Of a stretch of DNA of 64,000 bases, positions 30,092 to 42,500 are shown piece by piece. Within the stretch, counting starts at the first letter, position 1. Every line of letters starts with the position of its first letter. Below the pieces are notes generated by a model. That model ran no database searches. It was not told the origin of the DNA and saw only the letters and a list, made by a program, of their open reading frames with translations. Source of the stretch: Pseudomonas syringae (GTDB lineage: Bacteria; Pseudomonadota; Gammaproteobacteria; Pseudomonadales; Pseudomonadaceae); contig NZ_CP066265.1 in NCBI RefSeq assembly GCF_023278085.1, forward strand, positions 5,156,501 to 5,220,500, given 5' to 3'. Both the position numbers and the translations under genes were made by a program.

Positions 30092-30823
30092 ATGGTTATC
30101 TCACTCACCCCCGGCAACAACACCTCTCCCACCATCACCCTGCCCAACTCTGGCGTGACGCTCACTCCGAAGCCGCTCACCGATGCGCAAAAAGAAGCGC
30201 TGAAGAACGCTGCCGCCAACACGCCGGCAGTGGTTTACCACCCCAGTACCGAAGTGCCTGCCACGACGGAGCCGATGGTGGCTATCGATACCTGGGTAGG
30301 CCGCTCGCAGTCGCCTGACTTCCCGAAAATGGTGGCGCAGCACACGTCTTCGACGGAGGCGTTGAAGACTTCGTATGACGCGTTCAAATCGACGCTGGCG
30401 TCGGTCTACCCCGACCTGGCCAGCAAGAAGTTTGGTTTCACGATTGAGGCGAACGGCAACTTGAAGGCGACCAACAGTGCTGGCGAGTTGAGCGATGCGG
30501 ACACCAAGCAGTTGAACACGCTGTTGAACGCGTCGAGCGGGCTGAAAGCCGCAGCGGCCACTTATCGGGAGACGGCCATTGATCTGGTCGATTCCGATTC
30601 GCCCTGGAGCGGCAGTTATCTGGGTCGTTACAACCTGACCAAAGAGAACTTCGCCAGCTCGCTGGATCTGGGCGCGTTGTTTATTCCCAAGACGTCGACA
30701 CCTTCGAAAGAACAAGTCGATGGCATGTTCTTCAATCAACTGGCCTACAAGGGTGTGCTGCACACTCAGGAAACGGAGGCGGCCATGCTGGCTGCGCGTG
30801 CGGCGGAGAAGGCTGCGGGCTGA
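30092..30823 (+). CDS. Hypothetical protein
   Basis: 243 aa from ATG 30092 (MVISLTPGNN). The frame is open further upstream (29945), but that part is Pro-rich and noncoding-like. N-terminal 60 residues are Thr/Pro-rich; the rest is Ala/Ser/Thr-rich and helical, with no membrane segment or signal peptide. A Thr/Pro/Ser-rich N-terminus can occur in type III secreted proteins, but there is no hrp box in view and I do not make that call. Not recognised. Confidence 0.6.
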   Translation: MVISLTPGNNTSPTITLPNSGVTLTPKPLTDAQKEALKNAAANTPAVVYHPSTEVPATTEPMVAIDTWVGRSQSPDFPKMVAQHTSSTEALKTSYDAFKSTLASVYPDLASKKFGFTIEANGNLKATNSAGELSDADTKQLNTLLNASSGLKAAAATYRETAIDLVDSDSPWSGSYLGRYNLTKENFASSLDLGALFIPKTSTPSKEQVDGMFFNQLAYKGVLHTQETEAAMLAARAAEKAAG

Positions 30824-30834
30824 TTGCGGGCGAT

Positions 30835-30870
30835 GAGCGGGCGGCCTGCGGATTTACAGGCCGCCCGCTC
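30835..30870. terminator. Perfect 14-bp hairpin after the hypothetical gene
   Basis: Arms 30835-30848 and 30857-30870 are exact complements with an 8-base loop, starting 12 bases after the stop. No T tract follows. Confidence 0.6.
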
Positions 30871-31156
30871 CCGTAATATCGGCGTTTCTGGACGTTCAGC
30901 GCTCTGTTCCGAGGCTCTGGACGTTTCCTGTCATCGACCGGCTGTGTGAAAGTTGTCACATTTTTTGAACTTTGTATCAAGTAGCTTACCCATTACGAAA
31001 CTTTTGGCTTACGCCGCTATCTGAACTTTCCGACGCAATGTAGGAAATTTCTTTTTCTGCGCGTCGAATGCTTACCTTTTTTCTATTTCTTCCGTGCCAC
31101 TGCCGTTCCAGGCGGTGCACTTATTGCGCCTCTGATTCTGTCCACAAGGATGTGAA
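30871..31156 (+). promoter_or_regulatory. Upstream region of the cdi operon
   Basis: AT-richer spacer with no gene, ending in an AAGGA ribosome-binding site before the cdiB ATG. No promoter could be assigned with confidence. Confidence 0.35.
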
Positions 31157-32938
31157 ATGCACCCGGATGCACGCTGCCCATTGCTCAAGCCAGGCCCCGC
31201 TCAACGTTTCGTGGAGATGACCCGCTTGTCGTCATTGAATGCCAAATACTTCGCGCTGGCGGCGCTGGCAGTGTGGACGCTCTTTGTCGCTGCGGCGGCT
31301 CAGGCGGCCGGGCCTGAAGAGGAGTTACTGCGCCAGCAGGAGCGTGAACGAGCGCTGCGTGATCAACTGGAATCGCGGCCCGATGTGCGGCTTCAGGCCC
31401 CCACGCTGGACGAAGGCGGCTCTCGCCTCCCTGCAAAAGAAGCGCCCTGCTTTGCCATTAATGACATTCGCCTGATTGGCGAGGCCTCCGAGAAGTTTCA
31501 GTGGGCACTGAAGGCGGCCAACCCCAAGGATGATCCTGCCGTCGGCCGCTGCCTGGGTGGCGCGGGCATCAACATGACGATGAAGCGCATGCAGAATGCG
31601 ATCATCGAGGCAGGCTACGTCACCACTCGTGTTCTCGCCGAAGCTCAGGATTTGAACAGCGGAATTCTGGTGCTGACCATCGTGCCGGGGCGTATTCGCG
31701 AGATTCGTTTTGCGGAAGGCACCAGCCGTCGCGCCAACCTGTGGAATGCGATGCCCGCCAACCCCGGTGATCTGCTCAACCTGCGCGACATCGAGCAGGC
31801 GCTGGAAAACTTCAAGCGTGTGCCTACGGCCGAAGCCGATATCCAGATTACGCCTGCCCGGGCAGCGGATGCCAAACCTGGCGAAAGTGACGTCGTGATC
31901 AAGTGGAGCCAGCAGCTTCCGGCCCGCGTGAGCCTGTCTGTGGATAACTCGGGCAGCAAGACCACCGGCAAATATCAGGGCAACGTGTCGCTGTCGCTGG
32001 ACAACCTGCTGTCGCTCAACGATCTGTTCTACGCCAGCTTCAACCACGACCTGGGCGGCGGCGAGTCCGGGCGACGTGGCTCGGATGGCAATACCTTCCA
32101 CTATTCTCTGCCGTTCGGTTACTGGCAGTTGGCATTCACCACCAGTGAGTACAACTACGAGCAGTCCGTCGCGGGTGCCACCCAGACGTATGAGTATCGT
32201 GGCGAGAGCCGCAACAACGACCTGCGACTGTCGCGCCTGCTGTACCGCGATGCGGTGCGCAAGACCACGGCATGGGGCGGCCTGTGGACAAGGTCTTCGG
32301 AAAACTTCATCGATGACACCGAAATCGGCAACCAGGACCGGCGCATGGCGGGCTGGCAGTTCGGTCTCGATCATCGCGAATTCATCGGCGCGTCGATTCT
32401 CGATCTCGGCGTCGCCTATCGTCGCGGTACCGGCGCCCATGACTCGTTGCAGGCCCCTGAAGAACCGTCTGGCGCAGGCACGTCGCGCTCGCAGATCATC
32501 ACCGCCGACGCGCAGTTGCAAGTGCCGTTCACCCTCAGCGACCAGCGACTGCGCTACATCGGCGGCTGGCGTTCGCAGTGGAACCGGACACCGTTGGTGC
32601 CGCAGGACCGCTTCTCGATTGGCGGGCGCTACAGCGTGCGCGGGTTCGACGGGGAAAACATCCTGTCTGCGGATCGCGGCTGGACACTGCGTAACGAAAT
32701 CGGCCTTGCGCTGGGGCAGACAGGTCAGGAGCTGTACACCGGTGTCGATTACGGCGAAGTCAGCGGTCAGGCCAGCGAGTTTCTGATCGGCAAGCGTCTG
32801 GCCGGTGCCGTGGTCGGTGTGCGCGGCGGTTACAAGGGGCTGTCTTATGACTGGTCGGTGGGCACGCCGCTCAAGAAGCCGGATGGCTTCGAGACCGCCA
32901 ACGTGACCAGCGCCTTTACCGTCATCTGGTCCTTCTGA
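31157..32938 (+). CDS. cdiB: CdiB: two-partner secretion outer-membrane transporter
   Basis: 593 aa. A hydrophobic signal segment ends AAAAQA (about residue 51); an alternative start at 31217 would give a shorter signal peptide. A Gln/Arg-rich helix follows (LLRQQERERALRDQ), typical of the FhaC/CdiB plug helix. The POTRA region covers about 95-240 and a 16-strand barrel follows. The L6 hairpin motif VRGF is at 494-497. The protein ends VIWSF with terminal Phe. It exports CdiA across the outer membrane. First gene of cdiB-cdiC-cdiA-cdiI; cdiC starts 9 bases after its stop. Confidence 0.93.
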   Translation: MHPDARCPLLKPGPAQRFVEMTRLSSLNAKYFALAALAVWTLFVAAAAQAAGPEEELLRQQERERALRDQLESRPDVRLQAPTLDEGGSRLPAKEAPCFAINDIRLIGEASEKFQWALKAANPKDDPAVGRCLGGAGINMTMKRMQNAIIEAGYVTTRVLAEAQDLNSGILVLTIVPGRIREIRFAEGTSRRANLWNAMPANPGDLLNLRDIEQALENFKRVPTAEADIQITPARAADAKPGESDVVIKWSQQLPARVSLSVDNSGSKTTGKYQGNVSLSLDNLLSLNDLFYASFNHDLGGGESGRRGSDGNTFHYSLPFGYWQLAFTTSEYNYEQSVAGATQTYEYRGESRNNDLRLSRLLYRDAVRKTTAWGGLWTRSSENFIDDTEIGNQDRRMAGWQFGLDHREFIGASILDLGVAYRRGTGAHDSLQAPEEPSGAGTSRSQIITADAQLQVPFTLSDQRLRYIGGWRSQWNRTPLVPQDRFSIGGRYSVRGFDGENILSADRGWTLRNEIGLALGQTGQELYTGVDYGEVSGQASEFLIGKRLAGAVVGVRGGYKGLSYDWSVGTPLKKPDGFETANVTSAFTVIWSF

Positions 32939-32947
32939 GGTCATGCC

Positions 32948-33481
32948 ATGCGCTTCGAAACGCTAGACATCACTGCACCCGGCCTGATCGACGAGCCGTG
33001 GAACGAGGCAACAGTGCTCGGCTCGGTCACCTGGCTGTGGATGCATTCCAAAGCGCATCGCGATGCGCCGCTGCATGCCCTGCCGACACTGCTGCTGCCT
33101 GCGCTCAAGCATCGTCAGTTCGTGCTCGGCAGCGAAAACGGCAAACCGGTGTGCTACCTGTCCTGGCTCAACCTCGACGAAGCCGCCGAGCAGCGCTACC
33201 TGCAGCAGTCGCCGCTGACACTGAGCGAAGCCGACTGGCACAGCGGCGAGCGAATCTGGCTCAACGACTGGGTAGCACCGTTCGGGCACAGCGCAGCGCT
33301 GTCACGCGTGCTGCACCGCCAGTTGTTCGCCAACAAATGTGGGCGTGCGCTTTATCACCGCGGTGAAGAGCGCGGCCTGCGGATCAAGACATTCCAGGGC
33401 ATCGGTGTGATCCCTGAACAGGCCAAGGCCTGGTTTGCGGCTCATCCGGTCGCCACCGCACCGTCACCTAACCCCTTATAA
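32948..33481 (+). CDS. cdiC: CdiC: toxin-activating lysine acyltransferase (HlyC/RtxC family)
   Basis: 177 aa, the usual length for HlyC. The likely catalytic residues align with HlyC Ser20-x-x-His23 and Asp92: here Ser34-x-x-His37 in WMHSKAHRDAP, and Asp107 in RIWLNDWVAPFGH. Such enzymes transfer a fatty acyl group from acyl-ACP to a lysine of an exported toxin. Its position between cdiB and cdiA matches the rarer cdiBCAI arrangement. The acylated lysine in CdiA cannot be placed from sequence alone. Confidence 0.88.
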   Translation: MRFETLDITAPGLIDEPWNEATVLGSVTWLWMHSKAHRDAPLHALPTLLLPALKHRQFVLGSENGKPVCYLSWLNLDEAAEQRYLQQSPLTLSEADWHSGERIWLNDWVAPFGHSAALSRVLHRQLFANKCGRALYHRGEERGLRIKTFQGIGVIPEQAKAWFAAHPVATAPSPNPL

Positions 33482-33520
33482 ACGCTGGTTTCGCGGGCTG
33501 GCTCCGCAGATGGAATTGCT

Positions 33521-36500
33521 ATGAACAAGCACCTGTACCGAATCGTTTTCAACAAGGCACGCGGGCTGTTGATGGTGGTGGCGGAGAACGTCGCCAGCCA
33601 GGTCAAGGCACCGGGCACCCGTGCCAGCCGCACGGCCGTCGCACCTGGCTGCACCGCGACGCTGGGGCCGCTGCGTTTTGCGTTGATGACCGCGATCGGG
33701 CTGGTGTCCTTGAGCGTCGTACCGGCGTGGGCGGCGGGCACCATTGTGGCGGATCCTTCTGCCGCAGCGGGCCAGCGTCCGACGGTGATCGAAAGCGCCA
33801 ACGGTACGCCGCAGGTGAATATTCAGGCACCGAGCGCTGCCGGGGTGTCGCGCAACACTTACAACCAGTTCGATGTCGACAAACGTGGCGTGATCCTCAA
33901 TAACAGCAGCGCCAACAGCCAGACGCAGCTGGGTGGCTGGATCGAGGGCAACGCGGCGATGGCCAAAGGCAACGCGCGGGTCATCCTCAACGAAGTCAAC
34001 GCCAGCAACCCCAGCCAGTTACAGGGCTACGTCGAAGTCGCGGGTCAGCGTGCCCAGGTGGTGATCGCCAACCCCGCCGGCATCACCTGTGACGGCTGCG
34101 GTTTCATCAATGCCAACCGCGCGACCCTGAGTACCGGCCAGGCGCAACTGGAAAACGGCGCCATCACCGGTTACACCGTGAACAGCGGCGCGATCACTAT
34201 TCAGGGCAAAGGCCTTGATACTCGCGACGCCGACTACACCGACCTGATTGCCCGCACCGTGCAGGTCAATGCGGGGATCTGGGCGAACGACCTGAAGGTG
34301 ACCGCCGGACGCAACCAGGTCAACGCCGACAACACCCAGGCCACGCCTCAGACCGGGGCCGATGGCGACAAGCCCGCCGTGGCCATCGACGTGGCGCAAC
34401 TGGGCGGCATGTACGCCGGGAAGATCATGCTGGTGGGCACTGAATCGGGTGTCGGCATGCGCAACGCCGGGCAGATCGGGGCCATGGCCGGTGAAGTGGT
34501 CATCAGCGCCGATGGTAAATTGCAAAACCAGGGCGCGATCAGCAGCGCAACGGCGACCCGCATCAACGCCACCAGCGTCGACAACAGTGGCTCGCTGTAC
34601 GCCAAAAGCGATTTGAATCTGGCCAGCTCCGGCGATATCGACAACAGCGGCACCATCGCCAGCCAGAATCAAACCAGCATCAACGCCAAGGCGATTCGCA
34701 GCACCAAAGGCTCCAGCCTGGCAGCGGGCGCAGGCGTGGACGGCAAACTGGGCAGCAGCGGCAACCTTACGGTGCGCGCCACCAGCGTCAAGGCCGAGGG
34801 GCAGAACCTTGCGGCAGGCGATCTCAGCATTCAGGCCGATGACCTGGACCTTAGCGGCAGCCAGACTCAAGGTCATAATGTCACCCTGACCGCCAACAAC
34901 GGCGACGCCAACCTCAGCGGCAGCAAGGTCGATGCCAGCCAGACCCTCGCGGCCAGCGCGACGAAAACCCTGCGCACCGACAGCGCCAGCGTCAACGCCG
35001 ACAACCTGCAACTGAACGCCAGCGACCTGTCCAACGTCGGCGGCGAGCTGATTCAGACCGGCGTCGCCGACACCGCGATCAACGCCAGCGCGACCCTCGA
35101 CAACCGCAGCGGGCGCATTGCCTCAAACGCCAACAACGCCCGACTCAGCGCCAACCGCGTCGACAACAGCGGCGGCACCATTGAACATGCCGGCCAAGGC
35201 TCACTGAATATCCAGGCCAACCGGCTCGATGGCAACACAGGCAGCATTGCCAGCAATGGCGCGCTGTCGATCAAGGCTGCCGATGTGGTGGTCGATGATG
35301 GCCTGACCCAAGGCCGGCAGATCACCCTCGACACCACCAATCTGTCCAACCAGCGCGGGCGTATTCTGCAAACCGGCTCTCAGCCTTTGCAGATCAACGC
35401 CAGCCAGCAATTCGACAATCAGAACGGTCAGGTCAGCAGCCCGGGCGCTGTGGCGCTCAACGTCGGCACGCTGAATAACCAGAGCGGCAAAGTCATCGCC
35501 ACCGACGGCGGCCTGCTGACGGTCACTGCGGGTGATCTGATCGACAACAGCGGCGGCACGCTGGCGGCCGGCGGCACCGCGCAACTGAACGGCGCGCGTC
35601 TGGAGAATACCCAGGGCACGGTCAGCGCTGGTGGCGAGCTGCAAGCGCAGTTCAGCCAGTTGAACAACATCGGCGGCACGCTGGCGTCGACCCAACGCAT
35701 GGCGATCATCGCCGGGCAGTTCAACAACACCAATGGCGTACTCGGCTCGGTGCAGTCCGGCCTGTCGGTCAACGTGAGCAATGGCGCGCTGAACAACAAC
35801 GGCGGGAGGTTGGAAGCCCAAGGTGACATCGCCGTTACGGCTCAGGGCCTGGATAACCGCAGTGGTGTGATCAGCGGTCAGGCACTGGACCTCAACAGCA
35901 ACGGCGCTCTGGCCGACAACAGCGACGGCACACTCGACGCCCGCGCCACCCTCGACCTGCGCAGCGGCGAGTTGCGTAACGCGGCGGGCTTGATTCAGTC
36001 CGCAGGCAAGCTGTCCATCGACACCGGCAGCCAGGCGCTGAACAACCTGCAATCCGGCACCACCAAAGGCATCAGCGGCCAGGATGCGGTGGAAATCCGT
36101 AGCGCCAGCCTCAACAACAGCGCAGGCTTTTTGAGCGCCAAGGGCAACCTGTTGCTCAACGCCAGCGACGTGGCCAACACCGACGGTGGCCAGATCATTG
36201 GTGAGAAAACCGTACATATTGAAGGCGCTCGACTGGACAACCGTGGCGGCCAATTGCAAAGCCTCGGCGACGTCGAGCTGGTGCTGGGTCAGACCCTCAA
36301 CAATCAGGGCGGTCTGGTACGCAGTGCGGGCGCGTTGAGCCTGAGCACTGACGTGCTCGACAACAGCGCCACCCAGGGCACCAACCAAGGCCTTGAAGGT
36401 CGCAGCATGAACCTGGCGGTCAACACCCTCAACAACCAGAGCGGTGCCTTACGCACCGATGAAGGTCTGTTGCTGGGCGTGAGCCAGACGCTGAATAACC

Positions 36501-39500
36501 AGAGCGGGCTGATCTCTTCGACCGGCGACCTGACCATCAGCGACCGCGATACGGCACAGCGTCGCCAGTCCATAAACAACCTCGACGGTACGCTGATTGC
36601 GGGCAAGCTGCTGTCGCTGAATGCGGCGTATTACAGCGGCACGGGCCGGGCGCTGAGCCTGGGTGACATCAACTTCAGGTTGCAGAACGGCCTTGATTTG
36701 AGCGGGCAGATTCAGGCCAACAACAACGTTGATCTGAGCACCGCCGGGGCGCTCAACAACACCGGGCGTTTACTGGCGGGCAAGGCGCTGCTGGTCAGCG
36801 CACAGACGCTCGACAACAGCGCCAACGCCGAAATCAGCGCAGGCCAGGTTCGCCTTAACGTCGCTGACACGCTGACCAACCGTGGCCTGATCGATGGCCA
36901 GCAAGTGCGCGTGCAGGCCACAACCCTCAATAACCTGGGCACCGCCCGCCTGTATGGCGATCAACTGGCGATTGCCACCAGCACCTTGAATAACCTCGAT
37001 GAAAACGGCATCGCGGCGACCATTGCGGCCCGTGAGTCGCTGAACATCGGCACCGGCACCCTGAACAACCGTGAGGAATCGCTGATCTTCAGTGCCGGCG
37101 ATCTCGCCATCGGCGGCGCCCTCAGCGCCCTCGACACGGCTCAGGATCGTGCTCAGTTACTGACTAACGCCAGTGCAACCGTCGAAGCGCTCGGCAACCT
37201 GTCGCTGAACGTACAAAGCGTGCGCAACACCAACGAACATTTCAGCACCCGCGACGTGGAAGTCAGCCGCACACCGGAACAGGAATTCCAGCTTACTGGC
37301 TCGACCAATCGCTATCAGGCCAACGAAATCTCGCTGCGCAATGACGAGGTGAATTACCTGGTCACCCCTGAAGGCCAGCGCGACAACTGGAATCGCTACG
37401 ACTACACCCGCGTGGTGAACGAAACCCAGATCGCCACCTCGGCACCGGCCCAGATCCTGTCTGGCGGGACCATGCAGATCAGCGCGGGCGACGTGCTCAA
37501 CGACAAGAGTCGCATCATCGCCGGCGGGCTGTTGCAGGCGGACGTGACCAGCCTGACCAACACCGAACTGTCGGGCGAGCGCACGACAACCGACAGCGGC
37601 ACCGTAACCAACTTTTACCGTATGCAGCGCAAGGGCCGTGACCGGCAGGGGTCGAACACCGCCGCCTACACCCCTGCCCCGTTGATTCAGGAAATCTCCC
37701 TGCAACCGACCGTCTTCGCGCAGAACTCGGTCGTCAGCGGCACCGGCACACAAATCAGCGCGCGCGGCACTCAGGCCGTCGGCCAGCAAATCGCCTCCAC
37801 CGGTACCTTCAGCGCTCCGGTTGCGCGCACCTTTCAGGTCGCGCCGATCGTTCAGGTCGCCGCGCAGACCTCTCAGAACGCACAAGGTGTGGCCGAGCAG
37901 ATTCGCACCGGCGGTCCGTCCCTCGAACTGCCGAACAACAGCCTGTTCACCACCAACCCGCAAACCACCAGCAATTACCTGATCGAAACCGACCCGCGTT
38001 TCGCCAGCTATCGCACCTGGCTGTCTTCGGATTACATGCTGGAGCGCCTGCAAGTCGACCCGGCCCTGACCCAGCAGCGTCTCGGCGATGGCTTCTATGA
38101 GCAAAAACTGATTCGCGAACAGGTCGCGCAACTTACCGGTCGACGCTTCCTCGATGGCTATGCGAATGACGAAGCGCAGTACCGGGCGCTGATCGACAAT
38201 GCCGTCACCCTTGCCAATCAATGGCAACTGGTGCCGGGCGTCGAGCTGTCCCCCGAGCAGATGGCGCAACTGACCAGCGATATCGTCTGGCTGGTACAGA
38301 AAAAAGTCACCCTCGCCAGCGGCGAAACCCGCAACGTGCTGGTGCCGCAGGTTTACGTGCGTGTGCAGGAAAGCGACCTTAACGGCTCTGGCTCGCTGAT
38401 TGCCGGGCAACGCCTGAATCTGAACATCGCCGGTGACCTGGTCAACAGCGGCAGCCTGGCCGGGCGCAGCGTGATGGCGATTACCGCGCAGAACATCGAA
38501 AACCTCGGCGGCCGCATTCAGGCCGACAAGGTCTCGCTGACGGCACGGGAAAACCTCGACAACCTCGGCGGCCTGATCGGCGCAACAGACAGCCTCGCCA
38601 TCAACGCCGGGCAAAACGTTAACGTTGTGTCCAGCAGTCGCGACAGCAGCAGTGCCCAAGGCACCCGCACCAACCTGTCACGCGTGGCCGGCCTGTTCGT
38701 CAGCGGCGCTGGCGGCACCATGGGCGTCAACGCGGGCAAAGACCTCAACCTGACCGGCGCTCAGGTGGTCAACGCAGGCACTGGCGGCAGCACCTCGCTG
38801 CAAGCAGGCAACAACATCAACCTGACGACCGTCGGCGAAGCCCATCAGCAATCGGTCAACTGGAACGGCAGCAACTGGCGCAAGGACGCCAGCCAGACCG
38901 AAGTCGGCTCAACCATTCAAGGCCAGGGCGACGTGCGCCTCAGTGCCGGGCAGGACCTCAATGCCCGGGGCGCGAGCGTCACCAGCCAGCAAGGTGCAAT
39001 CATCGCCGACGCCGGGCGCGACGTGAACCTGACCGCTGCGCAAAACACCCAGTTCGCCGATGAAGCGCATAAATTCAAAGGCAGCAACGGCCTGTTCTCC
39101 AGCAAGACCACCACCACACGCGACACCGTCAACCAGACCCAGGCGCAAGGCTCGACGCTGAGTGCCGAGAAAACCTATGTGCAGGCCGGTCGCGACATCA
39201 ACGTCAGCGGCAGCAACGTGGTGTCCACTAACCAGACCGTTCTGGCGGCTGACAACAACATCAACATCGAAGCGGCGACCGAGAGCAGCAGCGAACGTCA
39301 CGACAAGTCAGTCAAGAAAAGCGGCCTGTTCAGCGGCGGCGGCATCGCGGTCACACTCGGCACCCAACAGCAAACGGTCAAGGACCTCACCACCAGCCAG
39401 ACCGCAGCGGCGAGTACCGTGGGCTCGACCAAGGGCGATGTGCTGATGGAAGCGGGCAAAGGCTATCGCCAGGTGGGCAGCCAGGTGAGCGCGCCAGAAG

Positions 39501-42500
39501 GCAGCGTCGACATCACCGGGCAAACCATCGATGTCGTCGAAGCCCGCAACACCAGCAAGCGCGAGCGTGAAACCCTGTTCAAACAGACCGGCTTCACCCT
39601 GACCGTCACCAACCCGGTGATCAGCGCCATTCAGACCACCCAGCAGATGAAGCAGGCGTCGGAGAAAACCGACGACGGGCGCATGAAAGCGCTGGCAGCC
39701 GCTACGGTCCTGCTGGGCGGTAACAACGCCGCCACGGCAGTGGCAATGAACCCCGACATGGCGGGCGGTCTCAACATCAGCCTGTCGCTGGGCACCAAGA
39801 AAAACGAAAGCAAAACCACCCAGACCAGCGACAGCGCCGCCGGCTCGACCATCACCGCCGGGCAGGACGTGCGCCTGCGCGCGACCGGCGCAGGTGCAGA
39901 CAGCGACATCACGGTACAAGGCAGTCAGATCAAAGCCGGACGTGACGCCAGCCTGATGGCCGACGGCGACATCAACCTGCTCGCCGCCAATAACACCAGC
40001 CAGCAAAACACCGACAGCAAAGGCAGCAGCGCCAGCGTCGGCATCGGCTTCTCGTTGGGCGGCACCAAAAACGGCTTTACCCTGGACTTGGGCGTCACCG
40101 GCAATAAGGGCCAGGCTGACGGTGACGAGCTGACCCATACCAACACCAAAGTGGAGGCTGGCAATCAGTTACTGCTGGCCTCTGGCGGCGACACCCAGAT
40201 CAAGGGTGCGGTGGCGAGTGGCAAGAAGGTCATCGCCGACGTCGGCGGCGATCTGAATATCGAAAGCCTGCAAGACACCAACACCTACAAGGTCGACGAA
40301 AAGAGCCTCGGCTTCGGCGTCAGCCTGTGCATTCCGCCGTTCTGCACCGGCATGAGCACCATCAGTGGTGCCAGCGGCAACTTCGGCGCGACCAACATCG
40401 ACTCCAACTACGCCAGCGTCACCGAGCAATCGGGCATCAAGGCCGGTGATGACGGTTTCGACATCAACGTGCGGGGCAACACCGACCTGGTCGGCGCCGT
40501 GATCGCCAGCAGCGACAAGGCCGTGCAGGACGGCAAGAACAGCCTGGTCACCTCCAGCCTCACCAGCCGCGACATCAAGAACAAGGCCGATTACGACGCC
40601 AACACCGTCAGCCTCGGTGGCGGCTACAACGAAATCAGCAAGGACCAGAAAGGCAACGTCCAGACCGGCGGCAAGGGCACCCCCGGCACCGAGCTGGCGA
40701 AAAACGAGAACCAGATCGGCGCCAACATGCCGATTGCCATCAGCGCCAGCGACAACGCCAGCAGCGTGACGCGCAGCGGTATCAGTGGCGGCGCGGTCGT
40801 CATCACCAACGACGCCGAACAGCAGAAACGCACCGGCAAGACCGCTGAGCAAACCGTCGCCAGCCTTAACCGCGACGTGTCCAGTGACCGCGACGGCAGC
40901 AACTCGCTCAAGCCGATCTTCGACGAAGACGAAGTCCGCGCCGGTTTCGAGATCGTCACCGCGTTCTCCAACGAAGCCAGCACCTTCCTCGCCAACAAGG
41001 CGCGGGAAGCGGACCTCAAGCGGCAACAAGCCAAAACGCTGCAGGAAAAAGCCGATAAAACCGCCGGTCTGACCGACACCCAGCGCATGGACTTGCAGAT
41101 CAGCGCAAGACAACTGTCGGCAGAAGCCAATGACATCTCCGAAAACTGGGGCGCAGGCGGCACCTACCGGCAGATCACTACCGCCCTGATCGGCGCAGCT
41201 GGCGGCAACATCAGCGCCGGCAACGCCGCCTTCGTGCAAGGCCTCGTAGTCAACTACGTTCAGCAACGCGGCGCAGGCTACATCGGCGACTTGGTAGCGG
41301 ACGGCGAACTCACTGAAGGCTCCCCACTGCACGCCGCCCTGCACGGCATCGTCGCCTGCGCGGGCGCCGCCGCCAGCAGCCAAAGCTGCGGCAGCGGTGC
41401 CGCAGGCGCAGCGGCGTCCAGCCTGCTGACCGGTTTGTTCTCACAAAGCAGCCCGGACGAAAGCGAAGAACAACGCGAAGCCAAACGTAATTTGATCGTC
41501 AGCCTGGTAACGGGGCTGGCAGCGACCAGTGCTTCTATCGACCCGACTGCCGCGAATACAGCGGCGGGTGCGGCGGTGGATAACAATTGGTTGGCGACGC
41601 AGCAGATTGTGCAATACAAGAAGGAACTGGCCGAAGCGAAGGGTACTGAAGTATTTACCGTTTTTGCAAAGTGGGCATTCATCAGCAGCAAGCAAGATGT
41701 CCTGACCCAGTTCGGTGTTGGTAAAGGGCTGGCGCAATCGGGCTGGAATGATGTTGAAGGTCTGGCTCAGTTCGTGGCGAATCCTATTGAAGGATTAAAG
41801 GGCCTCAAAGAGCTGATCGCAAATCCGGAAGCTCAGAAGCAATTCAGAGCCGAATTTCTAGCAGATGCAAACAAGAAGATTGACACGATCACAAACGCGC
41901 TGGAAGTAGGCGGTGATCAAAACGCCGAGGACTTGGGCGTGGCGCTTGGAGAGATTGCCTGGCAGGTCGGTAGCATTGTCACCGGCGTGGGCAGCGCTGC
42001 AAAAGGCGTCGCCGGCCTAGCCAAAGCCGGGATCAAGGTGGGCACCGCAGAACTTGATAAGATGGCTGATCTGGCTAGAATGGAGAAGCTCGCCAAAGCC
42101 GAAGCTTTACGCAGCAGTGTTGTAGGCGCTGTCGCAGGTAGCCAGAAGGCAAGTGCTAACTCCAAATTCGGGCAGCTTGCTAAAACTGAGGCTGAGCTTC
42201 GGGATGCTCAACGTGTAGATGGTGCAAAAGGGCCGGAGCAGGTTATCCCTGATGAAATCAACCCTCCCAAGTTCAGCCGGGTTGAAGACCTGTTTGGGCA
42301 GACATTTGAAAGTATCCCGCTGTCGCACCTTCCCAATTGGAAGACCGGTTCGCTTGTAAATGATGGGGTGTTGGGCGAGCAACTGGCCCTGCAAACCCTT
42401 AACGAAAAAACCGGCCTCAATTTCAAACCTCTGCAAAACAGTAGCAACCACGGCTGCGATGGCTGCGCGGTGGCGATCAATGGCGATACGATTACCGTGG

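Noticed and set aside
30092..30823. Type III effector call for the Thr/Pro-rich hypothetical protein
   Set aside because: An N-terminal composition hint alone is not enough; no hrp-box-like promoter was found upstream and no chaperone gene is adjacent.
34019..41383. Very long minus-strand frames opposite cdiA (up to 500 codons)
   Set aside because: They mirror the repeat structure and codon bias of cdiA and read as Val/Ala/Gly/Asp-rich antisense without motifs.
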